Shown piece after piece: positions 45,006 through 53,413 of a stretch of 64,000 nucleotides of DNA; the stretch's first letter is position 1, and each line of letters begins with the position of its first letter. The notes below the pieces were generated by a model. The model was not told the origin of the DNA. It did no database searches and was given only the letters and a program-made list of their open reading frames with translations. A program made the position numbers and the translations under genes. This DNA comes from Bacteroidota bacterium (GTDB lineage: Bacteria > Bacteroidota > Bacteroidia > Bacteroidales > WCHB1-69), in the NCBI GenBank assembly GCA_029570835.1, contig JAKPTX010000089.1:115872-179871 (forward strand), written 5' to 3'.

Positions 45006-45587
45006 ATGCATAAATTTGTACTTGTATTATCATTTATACTTTTTTACTCACCCTGTCAAGGGTCTGATACTTTAAAGTTTATTCCAAACATAAAAGCAAC
45101 TACGCATATAAAGTTTTTTGTTCATGATTGTAAATGTGGTATGTTTAATCCTAAATTTTTTCATTTAGAAGTTAATACTACTGCAAATGAGCCTCATAAT
45201 AGAACATATTGGATTTGTCCTCCTGACTTTGAACAGGGACATGCGGTGATTATTACCGGAAAACAAGGTGATTTTTTTAGAATCAAGTTTACAGACGAAG
45301 TAAACCCAGTTTGCGGTGAATTTTGTGAAGACAGTAGTTTTTTTGTAAAAAAAGGAACTTTGGGAACGTGGGTCTATAATTATGATTATGACACCCGAAT
45401 TTATAATGTAGTGCCTCTTTATAAAAAACCTCATGCTGATTCAAAAATAGTTGCTAAACTCACGGATGAAGGCGCTGTAGTAATTTTGGATTGTGAGGGA
45501 AGCTGGATATACGTTGAAACAATCACAAAAGGAAGAAAAAAAAGAGGGTGGTTAAATTCAACAACTGTAGACATGCCTCTTAGATGA
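45006..45587 (+). CDS. Secreted protein with C-terminal SH3-like domain
   Basis: A 193-residue exported protein: signal peptide to about residue 20 (FILFYSPCQG), then a domain of about 100 residues with six cysteines (HDCKCGMF, WICPP, PVCGEFC) probably joined in disulfides, and a C-terminal bacterial SH3-like domain (about 135-190: VVPLYKKPHADSKIVAKL ... WIYVET ... RGWLN). SH3b domains often bind cell-wall peptides. Role otherwise unknown. It follows 44579 by 19 bp. Confidence 0.65.
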   Translation: MHKFVLVLSFILFYSPCQGSDTLKFIPNIKATTHIKFFVHDCKCGMFNPKFFHLEVNTTANEPHNRTYWICPPDFEQGHAVIITGKQGDFFRIKFTDEVNPVCGEFCEDSSFFVKKGTLGTWVYNYDYDTRIYNVVPLYKKPHADSKIVAKLTDEGAVVILDCEGSWIYVETITKGRKKRGWLNSTTVDMPLR

Positions 45588-45895
45588 TGAGTGGTTGCGT
45601 TTCTACAAAGAAAAACTTAAAATCGATAAATTTGCTATTTTTACACAGTCTCTAAATATTAGGTCTATTGATATGAATATCAATGAGATACGCAAGATAT
45701 TTGACCATTTTCAATTTTCAATTCTCAATTTTCAATTTATAAAAAAACTTTCGCCTTTCGCCTTCCGCCTTTCGCCTTTTTTATTTACCTTTGCCAAATC
45801 AATTCCCATTGATTATGAAAACATTGCGTTATTTTTACCGCCCCTGATTATTTTGTTGGAGAAAATTTAAAATTTTATGAATTCTTAGATAATAG
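45588..45895 (+). promoter_or_regulatory. Intergenic region with heptamer array (45748-45780) and promoter TACCTTTG (45786-45793)
   Basis: CGCCTTT/CGCCTTC units at 45748-45780 end six bases before TACCTTTG, with the same T-run between as at 44496. A ten-codon ORF (ATG at 45815, MKTLRYFYRP) follows in the 100-nt leader. An open frame over 45595-45870 reads through the repeats and promoter and is not taken as a gene. Confidence 0.55.
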
Positions 45896-46282
45896 ATGAT
45901 ATTAAAATACTTTTTTATAATGTTTTATAAAGGATTACTGAAAACTGATCACTCAGAGTTTTCCAGATTATACTCGAGTGCAGTATATGGTCTTCTGGTT
46001 ACACTGAATGCAATAGTAGTTTTTGCTTTTTTATCAAAATTAGATTTAGTGTCTTTCCCATTTAAACCCAAATATTCACCTTTATTATTACAATTCATAG
46101 TCACAATAATTATTTTTATTTATTTTTCAAAATCAAGAATAAACTCTTTATTGGTGGAGTTTTCCGATGAAAAATTCTTAAAAAAAAGAAGATCTTATAA
46201 TTATATTTTTGTAATATACTTAGTATTAAGTATTGTTTTAGTATTTGTTGGACCATTCTATAAACCAGGATATATACCATGA
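45896..46282 (+). CDS. Small membrane protein of unknown function
   Basis: A 128-residue protein with three clear hydrophobic segments (about residues 29-48, 60-80 and 98-120) and a basic loop (FLKKRRSYNY) before the last. I do not recognise it. It starts at ATG 45896 and lies in AT-rich DNA between repeat arrays; the next gene follows by 30 bp on the same strand. The possible promoter is at 45786. Confidence 0.5.
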   Translation: MILKYFFIMFYKGLLKTDHSEFSRLYSSAVYGLLVTLNAIVVFAFLSKLDLVSFPFKPKYSPLLLQFIVTIIIFIYFSKSRINSLLVEFSDEKFLKKRRSYNYIFVIYLVLSIVLVFVGPFYKPGYIP

Positions 46283-46312
46283 TGTTTTTTTGATTGATAT
46301 TGCTGCAATGAA

Positions 46313-46906
46313 ATGAAAAAGTTATTATTACTACAAATAGTGATTATATTATTATTTTCTTGTAATTCTTTTAAGAACAGTACAAGCTCTCAAATAAATG
46401 CTCAAGAAAAATATAGTACTATTGCCAATAATATAGATACAGTTAAAGAATTTGAACTTTATTATGAAGATGTGTTAAATGAATATAGATCTATGTATAA
46501 TGATACAATAAGTATTGATACAGTTATTCAAGTGAATAACCAATTATACAAACTAAAATTAAAACATTATTGTCTTTTTGATACGTTAATAATTCCGTCA
46601 AAATACTCTTGGGATGAGGAAACAAGACGTGAAAATTTTATTACTCATAATTTTGCTTCTAAAATAATTTTGATAAAGCAAAATGACACGATATTTAATA
46701 GGATAATTGTAAAAGATGTTTTTAATAATTCCGTAGATAGTGTGTTAAGAAAATACGGAGTACTTCTTTCTCCTGTTTATCGAGGCTTTAATGCTAAAAC
46801 AAATAAATTTATAATAGGTTATAGTTTCTCTATTCCATTAACAGATATAGGACAACCTGTTTCTTTTACTGTGGGTTTAGATGGCGTTGGTAATCCTCTG
46901 GATTAA
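46313..46906 (+). CDS. Predicted lipoprotein of unknown function
   Basis: A 197-residue protein with a lipoprotein signal (MKKLLLLQIVIILLFSC, lipid-bearing Cys17). The mature part has no motif I know. It is AT-rich and closes the group of four small envelope proteins. A 337-bp repeat-rich gap follows before the convergent pepP gene. Confidence 0.6.
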   Translation: MKKLLLLQIVIILLFSCNSFKNSTSSQINAQEKYSTIANNIDTVKEFELYYEDVLNEYRSMYNDTISIDTVIQVNNQLYKLKLKHYCLFDTLIIPSKYSWDEETRRENFITHNFASKIILIKQNDTIFNRIIVKDVFNNSVDSVLRKYGVLLSPVYRGFNAKTNKFIIGYSFSIPLTDIGQPVSFTVGLDGVGNPLD

Positions 46907-46989
46907 TAGGGGTGTTGTTATATCTGATTTACAGGTTGTTATGAACTATAATTGCTGAATTTTATATAACATCTACTAATTCCAGATTT

Positions 46990-47067
46990 ACAATCATGTC
47001 ACCCCTACGGGGTTCTTTGGGCTCTTGGGTCAACATTTTGCTACAATCATGTCACCCCTACGGGGTT
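46990..47067. repeat. Two direct repeats with CCCCTACGGGG palindrome
   Basis: A 25-bp sequence, ACAATCATGTCACCCCTACG plus GGGTT, occurs at 46990-47014 and 47043-47067, 53 bp apart. Each copy contains the palindrome-like CCCCTACGGGG. It may be a scattered extragenic repeat; both copies could form small hairpins. Confidence 0.75.
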
Positions 47068-47073
47068 ATTTCA

Positions 47074-47126
47074 AAGGCGGAAGGCGGAATGAAAAAAAGT
47101 CGAAAGTCGAAAGTCGGAAGTCGAAA
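47074..47126. repeat. 7-bp tandem repeats AAGGCGG and GTCGAAA
   Basis: Reverse-oriented CGCCTTC-type units, a short A-rich spacer, then four GTCGAAA/GTCGGAA-type units. The same GTCGAAA unit recurs after mutS2 at 60844. Confidence 0.75.
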
Positions 47127-47205
47127 TAGGCTGATTCTTAAGATTTTGTGATCAAATTATTAATAGATAATTTGCTCTAAATTCTCGTATACCAAAATGT
47201 TAATT

Positions 47206-47239
47206 CCCCTCCTTTGGAGGGGGCAGGGGGAGGTCTAAT
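47206..47239. repeat. CCCCTCC...GGAGGGG...GGGGGAGG extragenic repeat
   Basis: A third, slightly different copy (GGGGGCAGGGGGAGG instead of GGGGCTAGGGGAGG) of the element inside the 61-nt blocks at 41775 and 61197. It sits 5 bp from the pepP stop codon, where it could act as a terminator. Confidence 0.7.
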
Positions 47240-47243
47240 TGAT

Positions 47244-48647
47244 TTACGTCAAAGGCTCAGACCCAACGATAGCTTCCACTTCTGCGATTGATTTGGGAAT
47301 CGGTTTGCCTAATACACGGTGTCCGGTTTCGGTGATCAATACATCATCCTCAACACGAATGCCTCCGAAGCCGACATATTCGTCAATCTTGTCGTAATTC
47401 AAAAATTGAGAGAATTTATTTTCTCTTTTCCAAATCTCGATTAAATGAGGAACGAAGTAGATTCCGGGCTCCACAGTAACCACATGACCGGGTCGCAATT
47501 CTTTCGCCATTCTCAAAGAACCCCATCCAAAAATCGGACTTCTGCTGATGGTTTCGTCGTAGCCAACATTATCTTCGCCAAAATCTTCCATGTCGTGAAC
47601 ATCAAGTCCCATCTGGTGACCCAAACCATGAGGCATAAAAAGAGCGTGCGCACCCGCTTTAACAGACTCGGCAACATCACCCTTCATCAAACCCAATTCC
47701 TGGAGTCCTTTGGTGATTATTGTTACCGCAATTTCATGCACATCCCTAAAATAGATGCCCGGTTTGCAAGCGGCAATACCCGCCATGTTGGCATCATATA
47801 CTATTTGATAGATGGCTGCCTGCTTTGGAGTGAATTTGCCCGAAACCGGAATGGTACGGGTATTGTCGGAACAGTAGTTCATGCCGTTTTCAGCACCCAT
47901 ATCCATCAATAATAATCTGCCTTCCTCTAAGGTAAGATGGTGGTTGTGATTGTGTAATGTTTCGCCGTGTTGAGAAAGAATAACCGGGAAAGAAACGCCG
48001 TTGCCTCCACTTAAAGCGATTCCTTCAACAATCCCTGCCAATTCAGCTTCCGTTCCGCCAACACGTGTTTTTTTCATCGCGGTGGTGAACATGTCATAAC
48101 CGATAGCGCAAGCATCTTCAATTTCGACAATCTCTTCAGCACTTTTGATCTCTCTAAGCGCAACCACTTCCTTGATTAACGCTTGGGAAGCTTTGCCGAC
48201 AACCTCTTCAATAGGACAATTTAAAAGTTGTGCCAATTTGATTATTTTTTCACCACGATAAGGAGGAAGGTAGTGAAGCAAACGGTTGCGATTTTGCTCA
48301 ATATAGGTTGTCATAGCACTGTAAGGCATCACTTTGGTAATTCCTATCAAAGCCGCCAATTCAGTCATCTTGGGCTGATCTCCCATCCAGATAATATCGT
48401 CAATTTCAAAGTCATCCCCAAATAAAATGCACTCTTTACGGTCAAAATCAATAATAGCAGCAATATTGGGAATCGATAGTCCAAAGAAATAGAGGAATGA
48501 ACTATCCTGACGGTATTTGTAAGTATTCGACGGATAATTCATGGATGCTTCATCGTTACTGAGGAATAAAGCAAACCCTTTGAGTTGAGTATTAATGAGT
48601 TGTTCTCTGCGTTTGATGTAAGTTTCAGGTGAAAATAATCTATTCAT
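47244..48647 (-). CDS. pepP: Xaa-Pro aminopeptidase (aminopeptidase P family)
   Basis: A 467-residue metallopeptidase of the M24 family that removes an N-terminal residue before proline. The N-terminal domain (to about 165) is the creatinase-like regulatory domain (MNYPSNTYKYRQDSSFLYFFG). The catalytic pita-bread domain keeps all metal ligands: Asp in LLMDMGAE, Asp in YCSDNTRT, His in PHGLGHQMG, Glu in TVEPGIY and Glu in GGIRVEDD. It is the last gene of the hutH-murC-ribE-PorW-pepP series, 2 bp after the PorW/SprE-like gene. Confidence 0.93.
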   Translation of the reverse strand: MNRLFSPETYIKRREQLINTQLKGFALFLSNDEASMNYPSNTYKYRQDSSFLYFFGLSIPNIAAIIDFDRKECILFGDDFEIDDIIWMGDQPKMTELAALIGITKVMPYSAMTTYIEQNRNRLLHYLPPYRGEKIIKLAQLLNCPIEEVVGKASQALIKEVVALREIKSAEEIVEIEDACAIGYDMFTTAMKKTRVGGTEAELAGIVEGIALSGGNGVSFPVILSQHGETLHNHNHHLTLEEGRLLLMDMGAENGMNYCSDNTRTIPVSGKFTPKQAAIYQIVYDANMAGIAACKPGIYFRDVHEIAVTIITKGLQELGLMKGDVAESVKAGAHALFMPHGLGHQMGLDVHDMEDFGEDNVGYDETISRSPIFGWGSLRMAKELRPGHVVTVEPGIYFVPHLIEIWKRENKFSQFLNYDKIDEYVGFGGIRVEDDVLITETGHRVLGKPIPKSIAEVEAIVGSEPLT

Positions 48648-48649
48648 GG

Positions 48650-51316
48650 CTATTTTTTATTTAAATAAAATTTATCAAAAAATGGTCGATAATAAGATCT
48701 TTTGTCAACTTTATTGTAATAGGTAGTGTAGTTGGTTGCCGACATACAGTAGACTTGTACCGACTCTTGTTTCAAATAATCTTTAAAGATTTCTGAGGAT
48801 AATAATGTTTGGTAGTATTCTAACGAGAGTTCTCCATTTTTAAATCTGGAGACCGTAACCATCTGCTCATCCTGATTGATATAGAAACTATTGATATTGA
48901 ACTTTTGAAGAGCGTAGAAATCTCTGTTGAAATTAGTTAAATCGGTCTTAATATCCGCTATGGAAAGTTGCGTAGCGTTGGCAATGACTACAACGTAGTG
49001 TTGTTCATTGGGGAGGTAAGAGAAAGGAGAATCCATAGTAAGGAGATTAGGTCTGCTTTGAGTAGAATCAGTTGTGGCAACGGTAGGTTGAACATCTCCA
49101 AAAGTAGAAAGCAAGATGGTTGCAATACCGGCAATTTCTGTTTTAGGATATTCATCAATAATATATCTTAAGCCGGTTTTCAAGGTGTCCTCGTTATGAA
49201 GTTGTCCTCTGGCAATAACCCTGAGATATTCCATTTTCGATTTCAATTCGATATTGGGCTCGCACAGTGGTATCGCTTTCTCGACAATTTGAATGGTTTG
49301 CTCCCACTCTTTATTGATCAGTTTATCGTATGCTAATTCATATTCTTTTTCCAGTTCATTCAGCTTTTCTTGAATTTTTTTATAATAATCGGGATCCAGG
49401 ATTAATTTTGCGTAATCGGAGTCGGGATAATCGGTTAAGATTCTATTTTTATACACTTCGCTTTTAGGATTATTTGCCTTTTTGTAGTTGGTGTACATCA
49501 AAAAGAGTGAAGGAGCAACTATATCACTTTCAGGGAATCTGGTGATTAATTGTTCGAACATCTCATTGGATCTTTCAATATCTCTAAGCAGGTCATGATA
49601 GATAATCGCAGCATTATACATGGCATCTTTGATCAGTGCATTAGACACGGCAATCGCAGAATCTGTCAAAGGCAAATCTTGAGTGTAGTAAGCTTCTTTT
49701 TTTGGATCCGTTTCCCGTTTAACAATCAAATTGCCATCTTCATCATATTCTTCCACATCACCGAGATCACCGGTGTTCAAATTGCTCATATCTTCGAATG
49801 AGAGTTGCTGTTTATTGCTAACGAGCCAGTTGTCTTCCAGTTTTCTATTTCCGAATCTTCTGTAAAACTCAGTTGCACCGGCAGAAACGGAACCGGGATT
49901 GTAAAAGTACCATTTTGAGCTTCCACTGGTGTTCACATTCACATTGGCAAAACTTTGCGTAGTTTGTAGGAGCATCATTCTTTCAGCTTCTTCTCTTTCC
50001 AAACGTCTCTCTTCTTCGGTGTATTTATCTATCATTCTTTTAACCCAGGCACTACGTTCACCTTCACTCATTTTGGCAATTCTTTGTAAGCTGTCTTGTA
50101 GTGTGATCTCATTGAGATTATCCACAAGATCTCTGAGGAAGGAGGCTTTTTTGATAATTTCTCCACGATTTGTATAATCGGATGGGAGGGTTAAAAGCGC
50201 TGTATCATAATAGGATTGTGCCTGGATATACTGGTCTCTTTCAAAAAGAAGGTCTGCCAGAGTAACGGATGATAATGTTCTTTGGTATTGATTATCCACA
50301 AATGCCGAAACAGATTGAGCCAGATACTTTTCCCTCTCCTCTTTATTTTCGTCAATCCGCTCCATTTCTGAAAATGCGTAGTAGATTTGATCCTTGAACT
50401 CTTCATTTTTCGCCTCGTTGAGCATTTTGTTAAGTTCTTTAACAATTAATGCCTTTGATGTGGCAGTGCCATCATAATTGGAAGCCAACTTCATTCGGGC
50501 GTTAAACTCCATTTCGTAGGGTGGAGTACTGCGTATAACCGCTAAAAAATGTTGTTGAGCCTCTTTGGTATATCCCTCTTGTTCGTAAAGTTGTCCCAGG
50601 ATAAAATTGATTCTCATTTTCATATCCTTTTTGGGTTTCAACTTTAACATCTCAATGAGAGCAGCAATAGCATCTTCCGGTTCACCTGCCGGATCGGTCA
50701 AATTCAGTTCTGCTACTGCCCCATAATATTGAAGATTTAACTTTTTGCTCTTTTTAGGATAAATCATCACCTCTGCTTCTTCCAATAACTGCTGAGCACG
50801 GGTATATTGTCCCTGGCGAATCGCTGTTCTGACATTGAGAATCTGAGCCTCTTCCGCCAATCCCCAGTTTGGATACTGTTTGGTGATATAAGTAAAAATT
50901 CGGGTTGCCTGTTGGAATTCCTGCTTGTGAAAATAAGCTTTACCCATCATCATATACGCATCATCCATCGTTTTTACGTACTCCTTACCACGAATGAGCA
51001 TGGAGTGTTTGTAAATCGACTTAGAACCTTTTTCAATCACCCGATCCATCTTTGGATTGATAGATCCTAAATCCTCCTTTGAAGGATAATAGTAGAGAGG
51101 TAGAACAGTAGTGTAGTTATCTTTTCTTTTTTTCGCAATTTCTTGCTCCCCCTCTTTTAATGCTTCTTTTCCATTGAAATTAACATTGTACATTGACGTA
51201 ACGGTGTGGTAAGCCCGATTTTGAAAACTATTCTTGTTTGTTGCACAAGAGAAGAAAAGGAGCATTAAAACTACACTCGGGGATATGTATTTAAAAAAGT
51301 ATGCTTTAATTTTCAA
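48650..51316 (-). CDS. PorW/SprE-like type IX secretion lipoprotein (TPR)
   Basis: An 888-residue TPR lipoprotein that resembles PorW (SprE in flavobacteria), a component needed for type IX secretion and gliding. The lipobox is LMLLFFSCATNKNSF; the family start follows (AYHTVTSMYNVNFNGKEALKEGEQEIAKKRKDNYTTVLPLYYYP, which I give only in part as evidence of the match). TPR motifs fill residues 110-400 and 560-740; the last 120 residues form a small conserved domain (YVVVIAN ... LPF-type strands, ending SYYRPFFDKFYLNKK). With the sorting-domain protein at 61285 it shows that the organism has a type IX system. It lies between ribE and pepP. Confidence 0.8.
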   Translation of the reverse strand: MKIKAYFFKYISPSVVLMLLFFSCATNKNSFQNRAYHTVTSMYNVNFNGKEALKEGEQEIAKKRKDNYTTVLPLYYYPSKEDLGSINPKMDRVIEKGSKSIYKHSMLIRGKEYVKTMDDAYMMMGKAYFHKQEFQQATRIFTYITKQYPNWGLAEEAQILNVRTAIRQGQYTRAQQLLEEAEVMIYPKKSKKLNLQYYGAVAELNLTDPAGEPEDAIAALIEMLKLKPKKDMKMRINFILGQLYEQEGYTKEAQQHFLAVIRSTPPYEMEFNARMKLASNYDGTATSKALIVKELNKMLNEAKNEEFKDQIYYAFSEMERIDENKEEREKYLAQSVSAFVDNQYQRTLSSVTLADLLFERDQYIQAQSYYDTALLTLPSDYTNRGEIIKKASFLRDLVDNLNEITLQDSLQRIAKMSEGERSAWVKRMIDKYTEEERRLEREEAERMMLLQTTQSFANVNVNTSGSSKWYFYNPGSVSAGATEFYRRFGNRKLEDNWLVSNKQQLSFEDMSNLNTGDLGDVEEYDEDGNLIVKRETDPKKEAYYTQDLPLTDSAIAVSNALIKDAMYNAAIIYHDLLRDIERSNEMFEQLITRFPESDIVAPSLFLMYTNYKKANNPKSEVYKNRILTDYPDSDYAKLILDPDYYKKIQEKLNELEKEYELAYDKLINKEWEQTIQIVEKAIPLCEPNIELKSKMEYLRVIARGQLHNEDTLKTGLRYIIDEYPKTEIAGIATILLSTFGDVQPTVATTDSTQSRPNLLTMDSPFSYLPNEQHYVVVIANATQLSIADIKTDLTNFNRDFYALQKFNINSFYINQDEQMVTVSRFKNGELSLEYYQTLLSSEIFKDYLKQESVQVYCMSATNYTTYYNKVDKRSYYRPFFDKFYLNKK

Positions 51317-51369
51317 TCTATTTGGGTTTTAAAGGGATCCAACTTGGTTGAAACGTAAAAAAACTGTTT

Positions 51370-51981
51370 TTATTTTTGTTGACTTTCAAAATATTGCTCC
51401 ATGAGTCGCTGAACATATTTTCCCAATACGTCAAATTCAATATTGACAATGCTCCCCGGCTTGAAGTTATGAAAGTTGGTAACTTGATAAGTGTAGGGAA
51501 TAATGGCTACGGAAAAGCGACCCTTTTCAGAATCTACAACGGTTAAACTGACTCCATTCACGGTGATGGATCCTTTGGGAACGGTAAAATTATTCTGTTC
51601 AGCATCATAAGTGAAGTAAAAACGCCAGCTGCCATCTTCATCTACCACCTTTTCGCAAACCGCTGTCTGATCCACGTGACCTTGAACGATATGTCCGTCA
51701 AAACGACCATCCAGTTTCATACTTCTTTCTAAGTTCACTTCGTAACCTACATGCCACGATTTGAGATTGGTTTTGATCATCGTTTCATCCATTGCGGTGA
51801 CAACATATTGTTGTTTTTCCACATCCACTTTCACAATGGTTAAGCAACAACCATCATGCGCCATACTTTGATCTATCTTGAGTTCATGGGCAAAATCAAC
51901 CTCAATGGTGAAGTGAAAGTTAGTATTTTCTTGTTCTATCTGAACTATTTTTCCTGTTTTTTCTACAATTCCTGTAAACAT
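51370..51981 (-). CDS. ribE: Riboflavin synthase alpha chain
   Basis: A 203-residue enzyme that forms riboflavin from two lumazine molecules. It is built of two similar barrels, each with the family hallmark: MFTGIVEKTGKI at the start, DGCCLTI in the first half, and GHIVQGHVD then GSITVNGVSLTVV in the second. Length is normal. It lies 13 bp after murC in a minus-strand operon. No FMN riboswitch is visible upstream. Confidence 0.95.
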   Translation of the reverse strand: MFTGIVEKTGKIVQIEQENTNFHFTIEVDFAHELKIDQSMAHDGCCLTIVKVDVEKQQYVVTAMDETMIKTNLKSWHVGYEVNLERSMKLDGRFDGHIVQGHVDQTAVCEKVVDEDGSWRFYFTYDAEQNNFTVPKGSITVNGVSLTVVDSEKGRFSVAIIPYTYQVTNFHNFKPGSIVNIEFDVLGKYVQRLMEQYFESQQK

Positions 51982-51994
51982 AGTATTTTCTTTT

Positions 51995-53392
51995 TTATAG
52001 TGATTTTAATGCTTTTTCAATTTCCGGAACCAAAACGCCGATATCTCCGGCACCCATAGTTATGAGAACTTTAGGTTTACGGTTAACCAGATAAGGAACT
52101 AATTCCTGTTTTGAAAGTTTAACTTTATTGGGATTTTCAATGAGTTGAAGCAGATAATCTGATGTAATCCCTTCAATCGGCAGTTCTCGTGCCGGATAGA
52201 TGTCGAGTAAAATGACTTCATCCAACAATGCCAATGCCTCTGCAAATTCATGGAGAAAATCCCGGGTTCGGGTATATAAGTGGGGCTGAAATACGCCAAC
52301 TACTTTTTCTGAAGAGTATATTTTCTTCACCGCATTGATGATCGCTTCCAACTCCTGAGGCTGGTGGGCGTAGTCGTCGATGTAAACCAGGTTGTCGCTC
52401 TTAATCCGATATTCAAATCGACGCTTTACCCCTTGCCAGGTTTCAAAAGAATCGAAAATAGACTGAAATTCATCTCTGTTTTCAGAATCCATCTTTAACC
52501 CAAGCAGCTCCTTAACAGCCAAAAATGCAGCCAATCCATTTAAAAGGTTGTGAAATCCGGAACTTTTCATTTTCAAATTGTGAAAACAAACAGGATCTCC
52601 ATCTTCCGTTTTCTTGCATATCGAAAATTGAGTCTCAACTGGTGTTTCATGATCTATTTGAAAATAGAAATCGGCATCTTCTGTACCTCCGTAAGTGATT
52701 TTGTTAGGATGTTCAATGAGATGAGCAACCGATTGATGGATAACCAAAGCACCCGTGCGGTCAATCTGATTGGTGAACTCTTGAAAAGTACCAATCATAT
52801 GCGAAAGATCACCATACACATCCAGATGGTCTGCATCCATTGATGTGATAACCCCTATTCGGGGATATAACGTAAGAAAAGAACGGTCAAACTCATCGGC
52901 TTCTACGACAATAGTTTTGTAATCAGCATCATATAGCAAATTGCTTCCTAAATTTTGGGAAATACCTCCGATAAAAGCGAGTGTCGGGTGTGAAATGGAG
53001 TGCAAGAGGTGAGTGGTCATCGAGGTTGTGGTTGTTTTACCATGTGACCCCGATACTGCAATCACCGGAAATCCTTTACAAATAATGCCCAACAGTTCCG
53101 ATCTCTTAACAATAGGAATGCGATTCTCCTGAAAGTAAACCAGTTCCTTATGCGATTTTGGGATGGCAGGCGTAAGGACAACCAGATCAATACCGGCAGG
53201 AATCGCTTCAATATCCTCAGTATAGTGAATCACCGCTCCCTGATCAGATAAAGATTGAGTAACAGTGGAAGGAGTAAGATCATAGCCAAACACCTGTTTC
53301 CCCTGTTTAAGGAGAAACAGTGCCAATCCACTCATCCCAATCCCTCCAATGCCTAAAAAATAGACTTTTTTAATTTGCCCAATCTCTAACAT
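51995..53392 (-). CDS. murC: UDP-N-acetylmuramate-L-alanine ligase
   Basis: A 465-residue Mur ligase that adds L-alanine to UDP-MurNAc in peptidoglycan synthesis. The N-terminal Rossmann motif FLGIGGIGMSGLA favours MurC over Mpl. The ATP loop is GSHGKTTTTSM, followed by EADEFDRSFLTLYP and the later DDYAHQPQEL segment; DYAHHP is the usual form, so the second His is Gln here. It stands apart from the usual division-wall cluster, between hutH and ribE. Start at ATG 53392. Confidence 0.9.
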   Translation of the reverse strand: MLEIGQIKKVYFLGIGGIGMSGLALFLLKQGKQVFGYDLTPSTVTQSLSDQGAVIHYTEDIEAIPAGIDLVVLTPAIPKSHKELVYFQENRIPIVKRSELLGIICKGFPVIAVSGSHGKTTTTSMTTHLLHSISHPTLAFIGGISQNLGSNLLYDADYKTIVVEADEFDRSFLTLYPRIGVITSMDADHLDVYGDLSHMIGTFQEFTNQIDRTGALVIHQSVAHLIEHPNKITYGGTEDADFYFQIDHETPVETQFSICKKTEDGDPVCFHNLKMKSSGFHNLLNGLAAFLAVKELLGLKMDSENRDEFQSIFDSFETWQGVKRRFEYRIKSDNLVYIDDYAHQPQELEAIINAVKKIYSSEKVVGVFQPHLYTRTRDFLHEFAEALALLDEVILLDIYPARELPIEGITSDYLLQLIENPNKVKLSKQELVPYLVNRKPKVLITMGAGDIGVLVPEIEKALKSL

Positions 53393-53413
53393 AGATCTTT
53401 TTATGCTTATGAA

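Noticed and set aside
45595..45870. 91-codon open frame
   Set aside because: It reads through the CGCCTTT heptamers and the TACCTTTG promoter; the peptide is a repeat translation with no protein-like features.
46990..47067. CRISPR remnant
   Set aside because: Only two copies with a 28-base space, no leader and no cas genes; the sequence looks like an extragenic repeat.
51995..53392. Mpl (murein peptide ligase) instead of MurC
   Set aside because: The N-terminal motif is GIGGIGMSGLA, as in MurC; Mpl has a different GICGT form.
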